A DNA stretch of 64,000 nucleotides from Nocardia brasiliensis ATCC 700358 (GTDB lineage: Bacteria > Actinomycetota > Actinomycetes > Mycobacteriales > Mycobacteriaceae), in NCBI RefSeq assembly GCF_000250675.2, contig NC_018681.1, forward strand, positions 7,316,001-7,380,000, read 5' to 3'. A model generated the notes under the pieces. It was not told the origin of the DNA, searched no databases, and worked only from the letters and a program-made list of their open reading frames with translations. The translations under genes and the position numbers were made by a program. Below, piece after piece: positions 16,300 to 24,845 of the stretch (the stretch's first letter is position 1; each line of letters opens with the position of its first letter).

Positions 16300-16327
16300 C
16301 GACGAACACCGCCACCGGGTCTCTACA
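16300..16327 (-). promoter_or_regulatory. ECF-type promoter upstream of YCII copy 2
   Basis: Minus-strand TGTAGA (16322-16327), 17-bp spacer, CGTCG (16300-16304), same spacing as the element at 15472-15499. About 50 bases separate the -10 from the start codon. Confidence 0.6.
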
Positions 16328-16334
16328 TCAGGCT

Positions 16335-16577
16335 CTAACCGCCCGCGAAGGGCGGCAGCACATCCACCCGCTGGGTCAGGGCCGCGGCGGGATCGCGGGT
16401 GAGTTCGTCACCGACCAGATAGGCACAGACCGACAGCATCTTGTCCAGGTCGGGTCCGTACGACGCGGACAGGGTGGAACGCAGGTCGCCGACGGTCGCG
16501 CCGACCGGGAAGTCCAGGTGCTCCCGGTCCTTGCCGACGGCGTCCGCGATCGCGGCGAAGTAGCGGATCTCAACCAC
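16335..16577 (-). CDS. moaD: Molybdopterin synthase small subunit MoaD (ThiS/MoaD family)
   Basis: An 80-residue ubiquitin-like sulfur carrier. It starts VEIRYFAAIADAVGKD and ends in DVLPPFAGG; the C-terminal Gly-Gly is the site that is adenylylated and converted to a thiocarboxylate. MoaD delivers sulfur to cyclic pyranopterin monophosphate together with MoaE (20044-20481). GTG 16577 overlaps the end of moaA by 8 bases, indicating coupling. The upstream ATG/GTG codons in this frame lie within moaA and are ignored. Confidence 0.9.
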   Translation of the reverse strand: MVEIRYFAAIADAVGKDREHLDFPVGATVGDLRSTLSASYGPDLDKMLSVCAYLVGDELTRDPAAALTQRVDVLPPFAGG

Positions 16578-17628
16578 CGATGGCTCCCATCGTGCGTTCG
16601 GGCGGGACGAAACCCTCGGCGTCGATCCCGTGACCAGCCCATTTGTTCCACATCGCACCGCGCCACAGCGTAGCCAGTTCGTCGTCGCCGGCCCCCGAGC
16701 GCAGCACCTGGCGCAGATCGTATTCCTGATCGCTGAACAGGCAGGAGCGCAGCATGCCGTCGGCGGTGAGCCGGGTGCGGTCGCAGCTGTCACAGAACTT
16801 GCGGGTGACCGAGGCGATGATGCCGACGGTGGCGGGACCGCCGTTCACCAGCCAGGTCTCGGCGGGCGCGGCCGGATCGTCGCGACCCGCGGGGGTCAGC
16901 GTGAACCGCGCGCCGAGCACGTCGAGCAGTTCGGCGGCGGTGACCATATTGGCGCGCGCCCATTCGTGGTCGGCGTCCAGCGGCATCTCCTCGATGAACC
17001 GCAGCGCGCACTGCTCGTCGAGGCACCACTGCAGCAGATCCGCTGCGCCGGAGAGTGTTTCGCGCATCAGCACGGCGTTGATCTTCACCGGCGCGAGCCC
17101 GGCGTCGCGCGCGGCGCGGATCCCCGCCAACGCGGAGCCGAGCCGATCGCGGCGGGTCAGCTTGGCGAAACCGGCCCGATCCACGGTGTCCAGCGAGACG
17201 TTCACCCGGTGCAGCCCCGCGGCTGCCAACGCGTGCGCGCGGTGCTCTAGCCCGACGCCGTTGGTCGTCATCGCCAGCGGCACGTCCGGCACCTGTTCGT
17301 GGCAGCCCGCGATGATCCGCTCCAGATCCCGGCGCATCAACGGCTCACCGCCGGTGAACCGGACCTCCCGCACACCGAGTTCGCGCACCGCGAGCCGCAC
17401 CAGCCGGACGATCTCGTCGACGGTCAGCAGCTCGTCCGGCGGGATCGCGGGCAGGCCCTCCTCGGGCATGCAGTAGGTACAGCGCAGCGAGCACTTCTCC
17501 GTGATGGACACGCGCAGATCGCGCGCCACCCGCCCGAAGCGGTCCAGCAGGAAGGGCGTGTCGGGGCGTCCGTCGAGCGAGGGACGCCCGGACCGCACGG
17601 CAGGTATCCCCATCTCGACCAGAGTCAC
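16570..17628 (-). CDS. moaA: GTP 3',8-cyclase MoaA
   Basis: Radical SAM enzyme that, with MoaC, turns GTP into cyclic pyranopterin monophosphate, the first step of molybdenum cofactor synthesis. 352 residues. The SAM cluster is bound by CSLRCTYCMPEEG near residue 46 and the second 4Fe-4S cluster by CDSCDRTRLTADGMLRSC near residue 285. The C-terminal end, expected to carry a GG motif, is present (ending in GAIGG). GTG 17628 is used; ATG six codons later is possible. Divergent from moeA across 139 bases. Confidence 0.95.
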   Translation of the reverse strand: MTLVEMGIPAVRSGRPSLDGRPDTPFLLDRFGRVARDLRVSITEKCSLRCTYCMPEEGLPAIPPDELLTVDEIVRLVRLAVRELGVREVRFTGGEPLMRRDLERIIAGCHEQVPDVPLAMTTNGVGLEHRAHALAAAGLHRVNVSLDTVDRAGFAKLTRRDRLGSALAGIRAARDAGLAPVKINAVLMRETLSGAADLLQWCLDEQCALRFIEEMPLDADHEWARANMVTAAELLDVLGARFTLTPAGRDDPAAPAETWLVNGGPATVGIIASVTRKFCDSCDRTRLTADGMLRSCLFSDQEYDLRQVLRSGAGDDELATLWRGAMWNKWAGHGIDAEGFVPPERTMGAIGG

Positions 17629-17767
17629 GTGTCCATTATGACCTCCGGCCCTCGGTGGTCAGCCGCCGAAGGTACGGAAACCGCCGCCGAGCACCGGACA
17701 TTTTTCTGAGCTTCGTACAAGCGGGACAGGCGGCCGGTACCGATCGGCACCGATTACGCTGGCTCGC

Positions 17768-19015
17768 ATGAATCCAAGGCCCGCCAGTATCTCGGCCCGG
17801 CCGGTCGACGAGTACCGCGACAGCATCGAACAGCTGTTGCGCCCGTTGGCCGCGCGGGCGGTCGAGGACGTCGCGGTGCCGCACGCGTTGGGCAGGCAGC
17901 TGGCCGACGATGTCCGCGCGCCCGTCGACCTGCCGGTGTTCCGCAATTCGGCGATGGACGGCTACGCGGTGCGCGCCGCGTCCGTCGCGGTCGCCCCCGT
18001 GACGCTGCCGCTGGCCGGCGTGGTCGCGGCGGGCAACGCGGGGCAGACACCGCTGCCGCCGGGCGCGGCGATGAAGGTGATGACCGGCGCGCCGATCCCG
18101 CCCGGCGCGGACTGTGTGGTCCCGGTCGAGGACGCGCGCGCGGACGAGGGCACGGTGACCGTCGAACGCGGCCGCAGCGCAGGCGAATTCGTCCGCGAGC
18201 CGGGTACCGACGTGCACGCGGGCGATCTGCTCGCCCGCGCGGGCACCACCCTCGCGCCCCGGCACATCGCCGCGCTCGCCGCGGTCGGGTTGCCCGCCGT
18301 CGCGGTGGTGCGCCCGGTGCTCGCCGCGATCATCACCACCGGTGACGAGCTGGTCCCGGCGGGTACCGAGCTGCGCCCCGGGCAGATCTACAACTCCAAC
18401 GGGATCGCGCTGGCGGCCGCGCTCACCGCGAACGGCGTCACCGTCGTCTCGGTCGAGCACAGCACCGACGATCCCGCCCAGTTCCGCAAGCTGCTCGCCG
18501 CCGCGACCGGCTCCGCCGACGTCGTCTTCACCTCCGGCGGGGTGTCCAAGGGCGACTTCGAGGTGGTCAAGGACGTGCTCGAGCCGCTCGGCGGGCAGTT
18601 CGGGCCGGTGGCCGTACAGCCCGGCGGACCGCAGGGACGCACCGTGGTCGACGGGGTGCCGGTGCTGAGCTTCCCGGGCAACCCGGTCAGCACCATGGTG
18701 TCGTTCGAGGTGTTCGCCCGGCCGATCCTGCGCCGGCTCGCCGGACTGGCTCCGGTGCCGAGTTACGACCTGCCGCTGCGCAACGCGGTCGCCCGCTCGC
18801 CGCAGGGTAAGCGGCAATTCCTGCGCGGCAAGCTGATTCATCCGGAATCCGGTGATCTGCCTGCGTCGCAGCAGCTTCCGGAGGCGGTCGAGGTGGTGTC
18901 CGGTCCCGGCTCGCACCTGATCGCGAGCATGGCGTGGGCCGACGTCCTGATCGACGTGCCCGCCGCGGCCACCACGCTGCCCGCGGGCACCGTGGTACGA
19001 GTGTGGACGCTGTGA
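17768..19015 (+). CDS. moeA: Molybdopterin molybdenumtransferase MoeA
   Basis: Inserts molybdate into adenylylated molybdopterin. 415 residues, the normal length. Visible blocks are NSAMDGYAV (residues about 60-68), PPGAAMKVMTGAPIPPGADCVVPVED, the GDELVPAGTELRPGQIYNSNG segment, TSGGVSKGDFEVVKDVLE and the FPGNPVSTMVSFE signature. The domain order III-II-I-IV is complete. It is the first gene of a plus-strand cofactor unit with the moaC-mog fusion (40 bases downstream) and moaE. Confidence 0.95.
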   Translation: MNPRPASISARPVDEYRDSIEQLLRPLAARAVEDVAVPHALGRQLADDVRAPVDLPVFRNSAMDGYAVRAASVAVAPVTLPLAGVVAAGNAGQTPLPPGAAMKVMTGAPIPPGADCVVPVEDARADEGTVTVERGRSAGEFVREPGTDVHAGDLLARAGTTLAPRHIAALAAVGLPAVAVVRPVLAAIITTGDELVPAGTELRPGQIYNSNGIALAAALTANGVTVVSVEHSTDDPAQFRKLLAAATGSADVVFTSGGVSKGDFEVVKDVLEPLGGQFGPVAVQPGGPQGRTVVDGVPVLSFPGNPVSTMVSFEVFARPILRRLAGLAPVPSYDLPLRNAVARSPQGKRQFLRGKLIHPESGDLPASQQLPEAVEVVSGPGSHLIASMAWADVLIDVPAAATTLPAGTVVRVWTL

Positions 19016-19055
19016 CACGCCTTGTCGCACAGCGGAGTTACCCGAGGAGTAGGCG

Positions 19056-20057
19056 ATGAGTGAGTTGTCCCATGTGGACGGCGAGGGCCGGGCCCGCATG
19101 GTGGATGTGAGCGCGAAGGCCGACACCACCCGGGTCGCGCTCGCGGCGGGCGAGCTGCGAACCACCGCCGAGGTGATCGCGCTGGTGCGCGCCGACGACC
19201 TGCCCAAGGCCGATGTGCTGTCCACCGCGCGGATCGCAGGCATCGCCGGGGCGAAGAAGACCTCGGAGCTGATCCCGCTGTGCCATCAGCTGGCGCTGTC
19301 CTCGGTCAAGGTCGAGTTCGGTTTCACCGATACCGCGATCACCATCGAGGCGACCGCGAAGACCAAGGGGCCCACCGGCGTCGAGATGGAGGCGCTCACC
19401 GCGGTGGCGGTCGCGGGACTGACGCTGCACGACATGGTGAAGGCGGTCGATCCGGCGGCGACGCTGAACGACGTCCGTTTGCTCACCAAAGACGGTGGCA
19501 AGCAAGGACATTGGGAACAGTCGGCGGCGACACCCGCATCCGCGCCCGAAACCGTGAGCGCACAAACAGATTTCGAGTCGCGCTCCGCGGTGGTCGTGGT
19601 CGCCTCGACCGGCGCCGCCGCGGGTACCCGGGTCGACACGACCGGCCCCGTGCTCACGGAATGGCTTGCGGGTCTCGGCTTTTCGGTGCGCGGACCGCTG
19701 GTGTACGCCGACGCCGATATCGCCGTCGGCCTGGCCGACGCGCTGCGGTTCCAGCCGTCGCTGGTGGTCAGCACCGGCGGCACCGGCGCCTCGCCCACCG
19801 ACGCGACCCCCGAGGCCACCCTCGCCCTGCTCGACCGGGAACTACCCGGCGTCGCCGAGGCGATCCGTCAGCGCGGCACCGCGAAGTTTCCGCTCGCCGC
19901 GCTCAGCCGCGGCGTGGCCGGGCTGTCCGGCCGGTCGGTGCTGGTGAACCTGCCGGGCTCGCCCGGCGGCGTCAAGGACGGTATCGCGGTGCTCGAACCA
20001 CTGCTCGATCATCTGCTCGCGCAAGTAGCCGGAGGCGGCAACCATGACGACAACTGA
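19056..20057 (+). CDS. moaC: Bifunctional MoaC / MogA(MoaB) fusion protein
   Basis: A 333-residue fusion of two cofactor enzymes. Residues 1-155 are cyclic pyranopterin monophosphate synthase MoaC, with KKTSELIPLCHQLAL, the GVEMEALTAVAVAGLTLHDM block and DVRLLTKDGGKQGHW. After a linker of about 20 residues, residues 178-325 are a MogA/MoaB molybdopterin adenylyltransferase with STGGTGASPTDATPEAT and LVNLPGSPGGVKDGI. MoaC acts directly after MoaA and Mog just before MoeA, so one chain covers a first and a late step. ATG 19056 follows a GAGGAG site. The 3' end overlaps moaE by 14 bases. Confidence 0.93.
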   Translation: MSELSHVDGEGRARMVDVSAKADTTRVALAAGELRTTAEVIALVRADDLPKADVLSTARIAGIAGAKKTSELIPLCHQLALSSVKVEFGFTDTAITIEATAKTKGPTGVEMEALTAVAVAGLTLHDMVKAVDPAATLNDVRLLTKDGGKQGHWEQSAATPASAPETVSAQTDFESRSAVVVVASTGAAAGTRVDTTGPVLTEWLAGLGFSVRGPLVYADADIAVGLADALRFQPSLVVSTGGTGASPTDATPEATLALLDRELPGVAEAIRQRGTAKFPLAALSRGVAGLSGRSVLVNLPGSPGGVKDGIAVLEPLLDHLLAQVAGGGNHDDN

Positions 20058-20481
20058 ACCCACCGTCCGGCTCGCGCGGATCAGCGCCCAGCCGCTCGAC
20101 GCGGCCGAGGTCGAAGCCGCGGTGACCGGACCGCACTACGGCGCGGTCGTGGTGTTCACCGGAAAGGTGCGCGACCACGACGGCGGCCAGGCGGTCGCCG
20201 CCCTGGAGTACTCGGCGCACCCGGAGGCAGAGCGCTTCCTGCGCAAGGTCTGCGCCGAACTGGCCGCCTCGTCGGAGTTGCCGGTCGCGGCCGTGCACCG
20301 GGTGGGCGAGTTGACGATCGGCGACGACGCGATCGTCGTGGCCGTCGCCGCGGCGCACCGCGCGGAAGCGTTCACCGCGTGCGCCGAATTGGTGGACCGG
20401 ATCAAACACGAGGTGCCGATCTGGAAGCGGCAGCTGTTCGCCGACGGATTGTCCGAATGGGTCAACGCCTGTGGGGCGTAA
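20044..20481 (+). CDS. moaE: Molybdopterin synthase catalytic subunit MoaE
   Basis: A 145-residue protein that forms the molybdopterin synthase heterotetramer with MoaD and introduces both dithiolene sulfurs. Family blocks are GAVVVFTGKVRDHD, LEYSAHPEAERFL, VHRVGELTIGDDAIVVAVAAAHR and IKHEVPIWKRQLFADG, which holds the catalytic Lys residues. The start overlaps the moaC-mog fusion; AGCCGGAGG lies just upstream as the ribosome-binding site. Confidence 0.94.
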   Translation: MTTTEPTVRLARISAQPLDAAEVEAAVTGPHYGAVVVFTGKVRDHDGGQAVAALEYSAHPEAERFLRKVCAELAASSELPVAAVHRVGELTIGDDAIVVAVAAAHRAEAFTACAELVDRIKHEVPIWKRQLFADGLSEWVNACGA

Positions 20482-20643
20482 CAAGCCCGTGACATGAATC
20501 CTATGACGAATCAACACGCCGGAGTTAGCGTTTTCGCGCGCGCAGTTCATCGACGGCTGGTTCAGCCTGGCGGACCTGCTCAGCGCAGCCATTCAGCACA
20601 GCACCGGGGTGGCGGGGACCCCCGCGAGACACGGGAGGACGCG

Positions 20644-21624
20644 ATGGGCACCGACCAGGTTCTGCTGCACCGCTTCGTCATCTCTCAACTCGGCGCGGCC
20701 GGGCTCGATCGAGACCGGCTGATCAGGGAGACCGGGCTACCGGAGTGGACGATGGCCGGTGACGACGTGCACCTGCCCAGCCACACCTTCTCCCGGTTGT
20801 GGGAGCTCGGCGAGCACGGACTGGGTGACCCGGACGTCGCGTTGCATGTGGCCCGGCGCTACCAGCTGCCCACGCTCGGACTCTACGACTATCTGTTCTC
20901 CACCGCGCCGACCCTCGGCGCGGGCCTGGCCACCTGCGGGCCGTACGTCACCGCGGTGACCACCAACCATCGTTTCGACCTCGTCGCGGAGAACGACGAG
21001 GAAGTCACCCTCTATCTCGACATGATCCGGGGCGAGGGCCGCGGCCGTGACCTCACCCAGCTGTGGGGCCTGACCGCCGTGCTGAGCCGCGCCCGCCGGG
21101 TGGTCCGTGCTCCCCTTGCGCCACTGCGGGTTTCGTTGCGCCAATCGGCGCCCGCGCAGGTGCACACGTTCGTCGAGGTGTTCGGCACCACCGCGATCGA
21201 GTTCGACGCGCCGGTGGACGCGATGGTCTTCCGCGCGACCGACATGGATTTGCCGCTCACCACCAGCGACCCGGTGCTCGCCGCGATCCTGCAGCCGCTG
21301 GCCGAGGCGCTGCCGCCCCCGCCGCCGCTGGCCGGCGCCTGGCCCGAACGCGTCGCGGCCGCCTTGGCCGACGCCTTGGAGTCCGGTGACGTGTCCTTGG
21401 ATCGGGTGTCCCGCAGCCTGGCCACCAGCCCACGAACGCTGCAACGCCGCCTGATGGAGGCCGGCACGACATGGCGGCAGGAACTGGACCGGGCGCGCAC
21501 CGCCCGGCTCGATGCGGCGACCGCGACAGGCAAGCTGAGCCGAGCGCGCCAAGCCGAACTCCTCGGCTATTCGGACGCGGGCTCGATGCGCCGCGCCGCG
21601 CGCCGCTGGTCGATCACGGTTTGA
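20644..21624 (+). CDS. AraC family transcriptional regulator (OruR/ArgR-like architecture)
   Basis: A 326-residue regulator. The N-terminal 190 residues form the Arabinose_bd type effector domain (LPSHTFSRLWELGEHGLGDPDVALHVA is the typical opening), and the C-terminal 85 residues the AraC helix-turn-helix (VSLDRVSRSLATSPRTLQRRLMEAGTTWRQELDRAR). The second HTH helix region, ELLGYSDAGSMRRAARRW, lacks the usual ...FSRAFKRWTG wording but is aligned. ATG 20644 is preceded by GGGAGGACGCG; the 50 codons open upstream are not family-like. Target genes and ligand are unknown. Its 3' end overlaps the convergent small gene by 11 bases. Confidence 0.85.
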   Translation: MGTDQVLLHRFVISQLGAAGLDRDRLIRETGLPEWTMAGDDVHLPSHTFSRLWELGEHGLGDPDVALHVARRYQLPTLGLYDYLFSTAPTLGAGLATCGPYVTAVTTNHRFDLVAENDEEVTLYLDMIRGEGRGRDLTQLWGLTAVLSRARRVVRAPLAPLRVSLRQSAPAQVHTFVEVFGTTAIEFDAPVDAMVFRATDMDLPLTTSDPVLAAILQPLAEALPPPPPLAGAWPERVAAALADALESGDVSLDRVSRSLATSPRTLQRRLMEAGTTWRQELDRARTARLDAATATGKLSRARQAELLGYSDAGSMRRAARRWSITV

Positions 21625-22030
21625 GGAAACGCGCCACGATCCCCCAGAACGTGGTGTCCTCGATCCCACGGAAATCCCAGCCGTTGGCGACGGCGTGCGA
21701 CTCGGCCACAATGCTGGGCACATCGAAGTCGTAGCGCGTGGCGGTCCCTTTGGCCTCCAGCACCTCGATCACATACGCGGTGGCGCTCTCCTGCGAATCC
21801 AACACGGAAAACTCCCATCGGTCGCCAAACGAATCTGTTCGATCGTCAATCGGTGCGCCGACCCCGACACGTCGCGCGGCATGCTCGCTCCATTGCGCAC
21901 GTGCCGACGCGGCGGGCACCAGGACAGTCTCGTGTCCGCCCGGCGCCGCCGCCACAACCGAACGCGCCAGTTTCGGACCGAACGCGCCAACTTTCGCGGA
22001 ATCGATGCCAAATCGTGGGATCAGTGCCAA
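21614..22030 (-). CDS. Hypothetical protein with repeat-derived N-terminus
   Basis: Up to 138 residues from a TTG at 22030. I do not recognise the family. The C-terminal 85 residues (RWEFSVLDSQESATAYVIEVLEAKGTATRYDFDV... WDFRGIEDTTFWGIVARFLKP) look like a folded alpha/beta domain. The first 30 residues are encoded by two pairs of imperfect direct repeats (21958-22000 and 22007-22044), so the real start may be a later GTG near 21919. It lies 9 bases after cobW on the same strand and may be expressed with it. Confidence 0.5.
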   Translation of the reverse strand: MALIPRFGIDSAKVGAFGPKLARSVVAAAPGGHETVLVPAASARAQWSEHAARRVGVGAPIDDRTDSFGDRWEFSVLDSQESATAYVIEVLEAKGTATRYDFDVPSIVAESHAVANGWDFRGIEDTTFWGIVARFLKP

Positions 22031-22044
22031 TTCGTGGGATCAGT
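22007..22044. repeat. 19-bp tandem duplication at the cobW 3' end
   Basis: Two adjacent 19-bp units (22007-22025 and 22026-22044), each reading GCCAAwTCGTGGGATCAGT with one mismatch. The second unit includes the cobW stop codon. A further imperfect pair starting CCGAACGCGCCA lies at 21958 and 21978. They look like recent slippage duplications. Confidence 0.8.
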
Positions 22045-23089
22045 GCGGCGTGTAGCGCCAGACCCCGAGCAGCGACTGCGGATCGAGCCAGTCCTCGGCG
22101 GTGTGCACGGTGTCGTCCAGCCGTTTGCGGACCAGTTCGACGTCCATGCCCGCGCCGATCAGCACCAGCTGGGTGACGCGCTGCTCGCCGCGGGCCCAGT
22201 GTTGCGGCTCGAACACCAGGTGCCGCCCGACCAGATGCATGACGAACTTGCGGCGCTCCTCGGCGACCGCGAACGTGGCGAAGCCCTTGGCCCGGAACAG
22301 GCCGGGCGGCGGATCCTCCAGGAATTCGATCAACCGGCGTGGGTCCAGTTCCCGCTCGCTGGTGAAAGAAACGCTGACGTAGTCGTCGTGCAGGTGGCGG
22401 TGCTCCGCGTGCCCGGGTTCGTGCTCGTGCTCGTGCAGCAGTGCGTCGAAGCTCAATTGCTCGGCGACGCGCGGTGTTTCCCGCAGCGGTTCGTCGAACA
22501 GCAGGCCCGCCTCGAGCCTGCCGTGCGTGGTGGCGTACACCGGGACCTGCCCGACCACCGCCGAAATATCCTGTCGCAGCGTGGCCAGCTCGCTCGCGGG
22601 CACCCGATCGGCCTTGTTCACGACCACCAGATCGGCCAGCCGCAGGTGCGTGGTCAGCTCCGGATGGCGCGCACTGCTCGCCGGGAACTGCTCGGCGTCG
22701 ACCACCTCGACCAGACCGCCGTAGCGGATGCGCGGGTTGTCGCTGCCCACCACCATGCGGATGAGATTGCGCGGCTCGGCCAGACCGCTGGCCTCCACCA
22801 CGATCACGTCGATCTTGGCGCGCGGCTGCGCCAGGCGGGTGAACATCTCGTCCAGTTCGCTGACGTCGACGGCGCAGCACACACAGCCGTTGCCGAGCGA
22901 GACCATCGCGTCGACCTGCCCGGCCACCAGCATCGAGTCGATGTTGATCGCGCCGAAGTCGTTGACCACCACCCCGATCCGGGTGCCGCGGCTGTTGCGC
23001 AGCAGATGGTTGAGCAGCGTCGTCTTCCCGGAGCCGAGAAACCCCGCGACGATCACAACAGGTATCCGGTCAGCCACGCCGACCACCAT
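22040..23089 (-). CDS. CobW/COG0523 GTP-binding metallochaperone
   Basis: A 349-residue G3E GTPase of the CobW/ZNG family that hands Zn or another metal to target enzymes. Walker A is GFLGSGKTTLLNHLL, the metal-binding motif is GNGCVCC, the Walker B-type segment is VVEASGLAEP and the base-recognition NKAD is present. A His/Glu-rich loop, HEHEHEPGHAEHRHLHDD, about residues 225-243, is a likely extra metal-binding site. The C-terminal CobW_C domain includes LFRAKGFATFA. ATG 23089 is preferred over ATG 13 codons upstream because the extra residues are atypical. No Zur box was identified. Confidence 0.9.
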   Translation of the reverse strand: MVVGVADRIPVVIVAGFLGSGKTTLLNHLLRNSRGTRIGVVVNDFGAINIDSMLVAGQVDAMVSLGNGCVCCAVDVSELDEMFTRLAQPRAKIDVIVVEASGLAEPRNLIRMVVGSDNPRIRYGGLVEVVDAEQFPASSARHPELTTHLRLADLVVVNKADRVPASELATLRQDISAVVGQVPVYATTHGRLEAGLLFDEPLRETPRVAEQLSFDALLHEHEHEPGHAEHRHLHDDYVSVSFTSERELDPRRLIEFLEDPPPGLFRAKGFATFAVAEERRKFVMHLVGRHLVFEPQHWARGEQRVTQLVLIGAGMDVELVRKRLDDTVHTAEDWLDPQSLLGVWRYTPH

Positions 23090-23165
23090 ACTGCGCGACG
23101 CGAGCACCGCCGAAGCGCCGAACGGCACCCTCGTCGAGGGTGCCGTTCGACCGTGCGGGGACGCG

Positions 23166-24485
23166 CTACTTGGCCGGTGCCAGGAACTTGGCCGCGAGTG
23201 CGTAGGCGAGGTTGATCAGTTCCGCGGTGACCATGTTGTTGTCCACGCCCAGCGCCTTGGCCAGCGGCATCACCAGTTCGAGCACCATGTCCATGATTTC
23301 GCGGACGGCCGCCATATCGCTCGGGGTATCCGTGGACGGGCTGGTGCCCGGCAGGCTCGGGCTCTGCTGGGTGCCCGGTGTGGACTGCTGGGTGCCGGGC
23401 GCGGGCGGGGTGAACGGCGAGGCCTGGCCCTGCGGTGCGGTCTGGGCGTTCGGCGCGGACTGGGCGTTCGGCACCGACTGGGCCTGCGGCACGGTCTGCG
23501 CTTGCGGGGCGGCCTGGCCGGGCAGCGGGGTCAGTGTCTGCGGCGCGGCCTGTCCGCCCGGCGGATCGATCGATGCCGGATGCGGTTGCAGCGGCGAGTT
23601 CGCCGGCACCGGCGCGACAGCGGGCACAGGGGACGGATCCGGCTGCGGCGCGGTCGCGTTGTCCGCCGCCCCGGCGGACGCGGGCGTGGTTCCCGGCGGG
23701 CCCAGCAGATAACTGACCAACCCGGTGGTGATGGTCATCGCGTGCTTCAGCTGTCCCTCTCGGCTTTCCAGCTGCGCCGCGTCGTCGAGGTTGGCGCCGT
23801 TGCCCATCTCGATGAACACATCGGGGATCTTGGTGAGCGCAGGACCGGCGATATCCCTGCGCGACATCAGGCCATCGGCACTGGCGTACGGCGCCGGGAC
23901 GAAGCCCGACTGCAAGTACGCGTCGCGCATCGCCTTCGACGCCGCCAGCCCCGCACCCGACTGGACCTTGTCGATCATCGCGTCGGGAATAGGAAGTTCG
24001 GGCACGATCAGATGGAAGCCGCGCTGATCGGCGGGCGCGCTGTCGGCGTGGATACTGACCGCGACGTCGGCGCCCGACTTGTTCGCGGCGGCGGCCCGCT
24101 CATCGATACAACCGCCCCAGCCCTGGTCGTCCTGCCTGCTCAGCACCACGCGCGCGCCGAGACTCTCCAACGAGGTCTGCACCAGCTGCGCGACGTTCCA
24201 GTTGATGGTGTGTTCCGGGACGCCGTGCACCGTGGTCATCCCGGTGGTCTGGCAGTCCTTCATACCGCCGCGACCGTCGCTGACCTGCTTGGCCACGTTC
24301 TCGCCGTGCCCTGGCCCCTGATGGCCGGGGTCGAGGAACACCGTTTTGCCCGTCAGCTTCTTCGCCATCTCGGGGAAGGCGGGGCCGGCGCTCGCGGTAC
24401 CCGGGACGAGCCCGGACAGCGTCACCGTGACCGCGGCCGTGACGGCGGAAGCTACTCCGGCCTTGATGATGCTTGGCTGCTTCAT
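23166..24485 (-). CDS. N-acetylmuramoyl-L-alanine amidase (Amidase_3), Rv3717/Ami1-like, with Pro/Gln-rich tail
   Basis: A 439-residue exported peptidoglycan amidase. A signal peptide (AVTAAVTVTLSGLVPGTASA) covers residues 1-32. The zinc-dependent Amidase_3 domain spans about 40-245: LDPGHQG (first ligand His), GVPEHTINWNVAQL (Glu/His), VSIHADSAP (second His) and PDVFIEMGNGAN (catalytic Glu). Residues 250-385 form a Pro/Ala/Gln-rich repetitive stretch (QAAPQAQTVPQAQSVPNAQ and similar) that may span or bind the wall; the last 50 residues are helical. Mycobacterial homologues lack such a long tail. ATG 24485 opens the signal peptide. A GTAAC direct repeat lies about 100 bases upstream. Confidence 0.9.
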   Translation of the reverse strand: MKQPSIIKAGVASAVTAAVTVTLSGLVPGTASAGPAFPEMAKKLTGKTVFLDPGHQGPGHGENVAKQVSDGRGGMKDCQTTGMTTVHGVPEHTINWNVAQLVQTSLESLGARVVLSRQDDQGWGGCIDERAAAANKSGADVAVSIHADSAPADQRGFHLIVPELPIPDAMIDKVQSGAGLAASKAMRDAYLQSGFVPAPYASADGLMSRRDIAGPALTKIPDVFIEMGNGANLDDAAQLESREGQLKHAMTITTGLVSYLLGPPGTTPASAGAADNATAPQPDPSPVPAVAPVPANSPLQPHPASIDPPGGQAAPQTLTPLPGQAAPQAQTVPQAQSVPNAQSAPNAQTAPQGQASPFTPPAPGTQQSTPGTQQSPSLPGTSPSTDTPSDMAAVREIMDMVLELVMPLAKALGVDNNMVTAELINLAYALAAKFLAPAK

Positions 24486-24845
24486 GTTCGGTCGGCACCC
24501 CGGGACCGGGCACCTCTCCCTTCCCATTAGTAACACCAAACCCAGTGGTTCACTCTGGCAACGCAAGCATCAGGATAGCAACACCGGTTACTGAACCGTT
24601 ACCGCCGAAGACGCGTGTTCACAGTTGGTCACCTGCCCGACAGCGGCGAGTTCAGCAACCGTTCAGCCGGAACCGCCGACGCGGCACGGTCACCCGGGAA
24701 CGTCGCCGGCGAATCCGCCATCGAGAGAGCCGTTGCTGTGTAAGGTTTTTGGTGTTCAGCCGATCGCGCGGTACCGCTTCTGCGGCGCGGGTTGCGTTTA
24801 CGCCTGTGCCCTATTCCGACATTTTCCGGCACCAGGGGGCAGCAG
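24486..24845. other. 360-base divergent regulatory region
   Basis: Lies between the amidase gene (minus) and a small membrane protein gene (plus). It contains the GTAAC direct repeat described separately and short palindromic stretches (AACACCGGTTACTGAACCGTTACCG). No coding frame in it looks real. Confidence 0.5.
24587..24602 (-). promoter_or_regulatory. GTAAC direct repeat, MtrA-box-like
   Basis: On the minus strand GTAAC GGTTCA GTAAC: two perfect GTAAC copies, 11 bp apart centre to centre, about 100 bases before the amidase start codon. It resembles the direct-repeat motif described for the actinobacterial response regulator MtrA, which controls cell wall hydrolases. The match is from memory. 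Confidence 0.5.

Noticed and set aside
24486..24620. Cyclic di-AMP (ydaO) riboswitch before the amidase gene
   Set aside because: Such riboswitches precede wall hydrolase genes in actinobacteria, but I could not find the conserved core; only the GTAAC repeats stand out.
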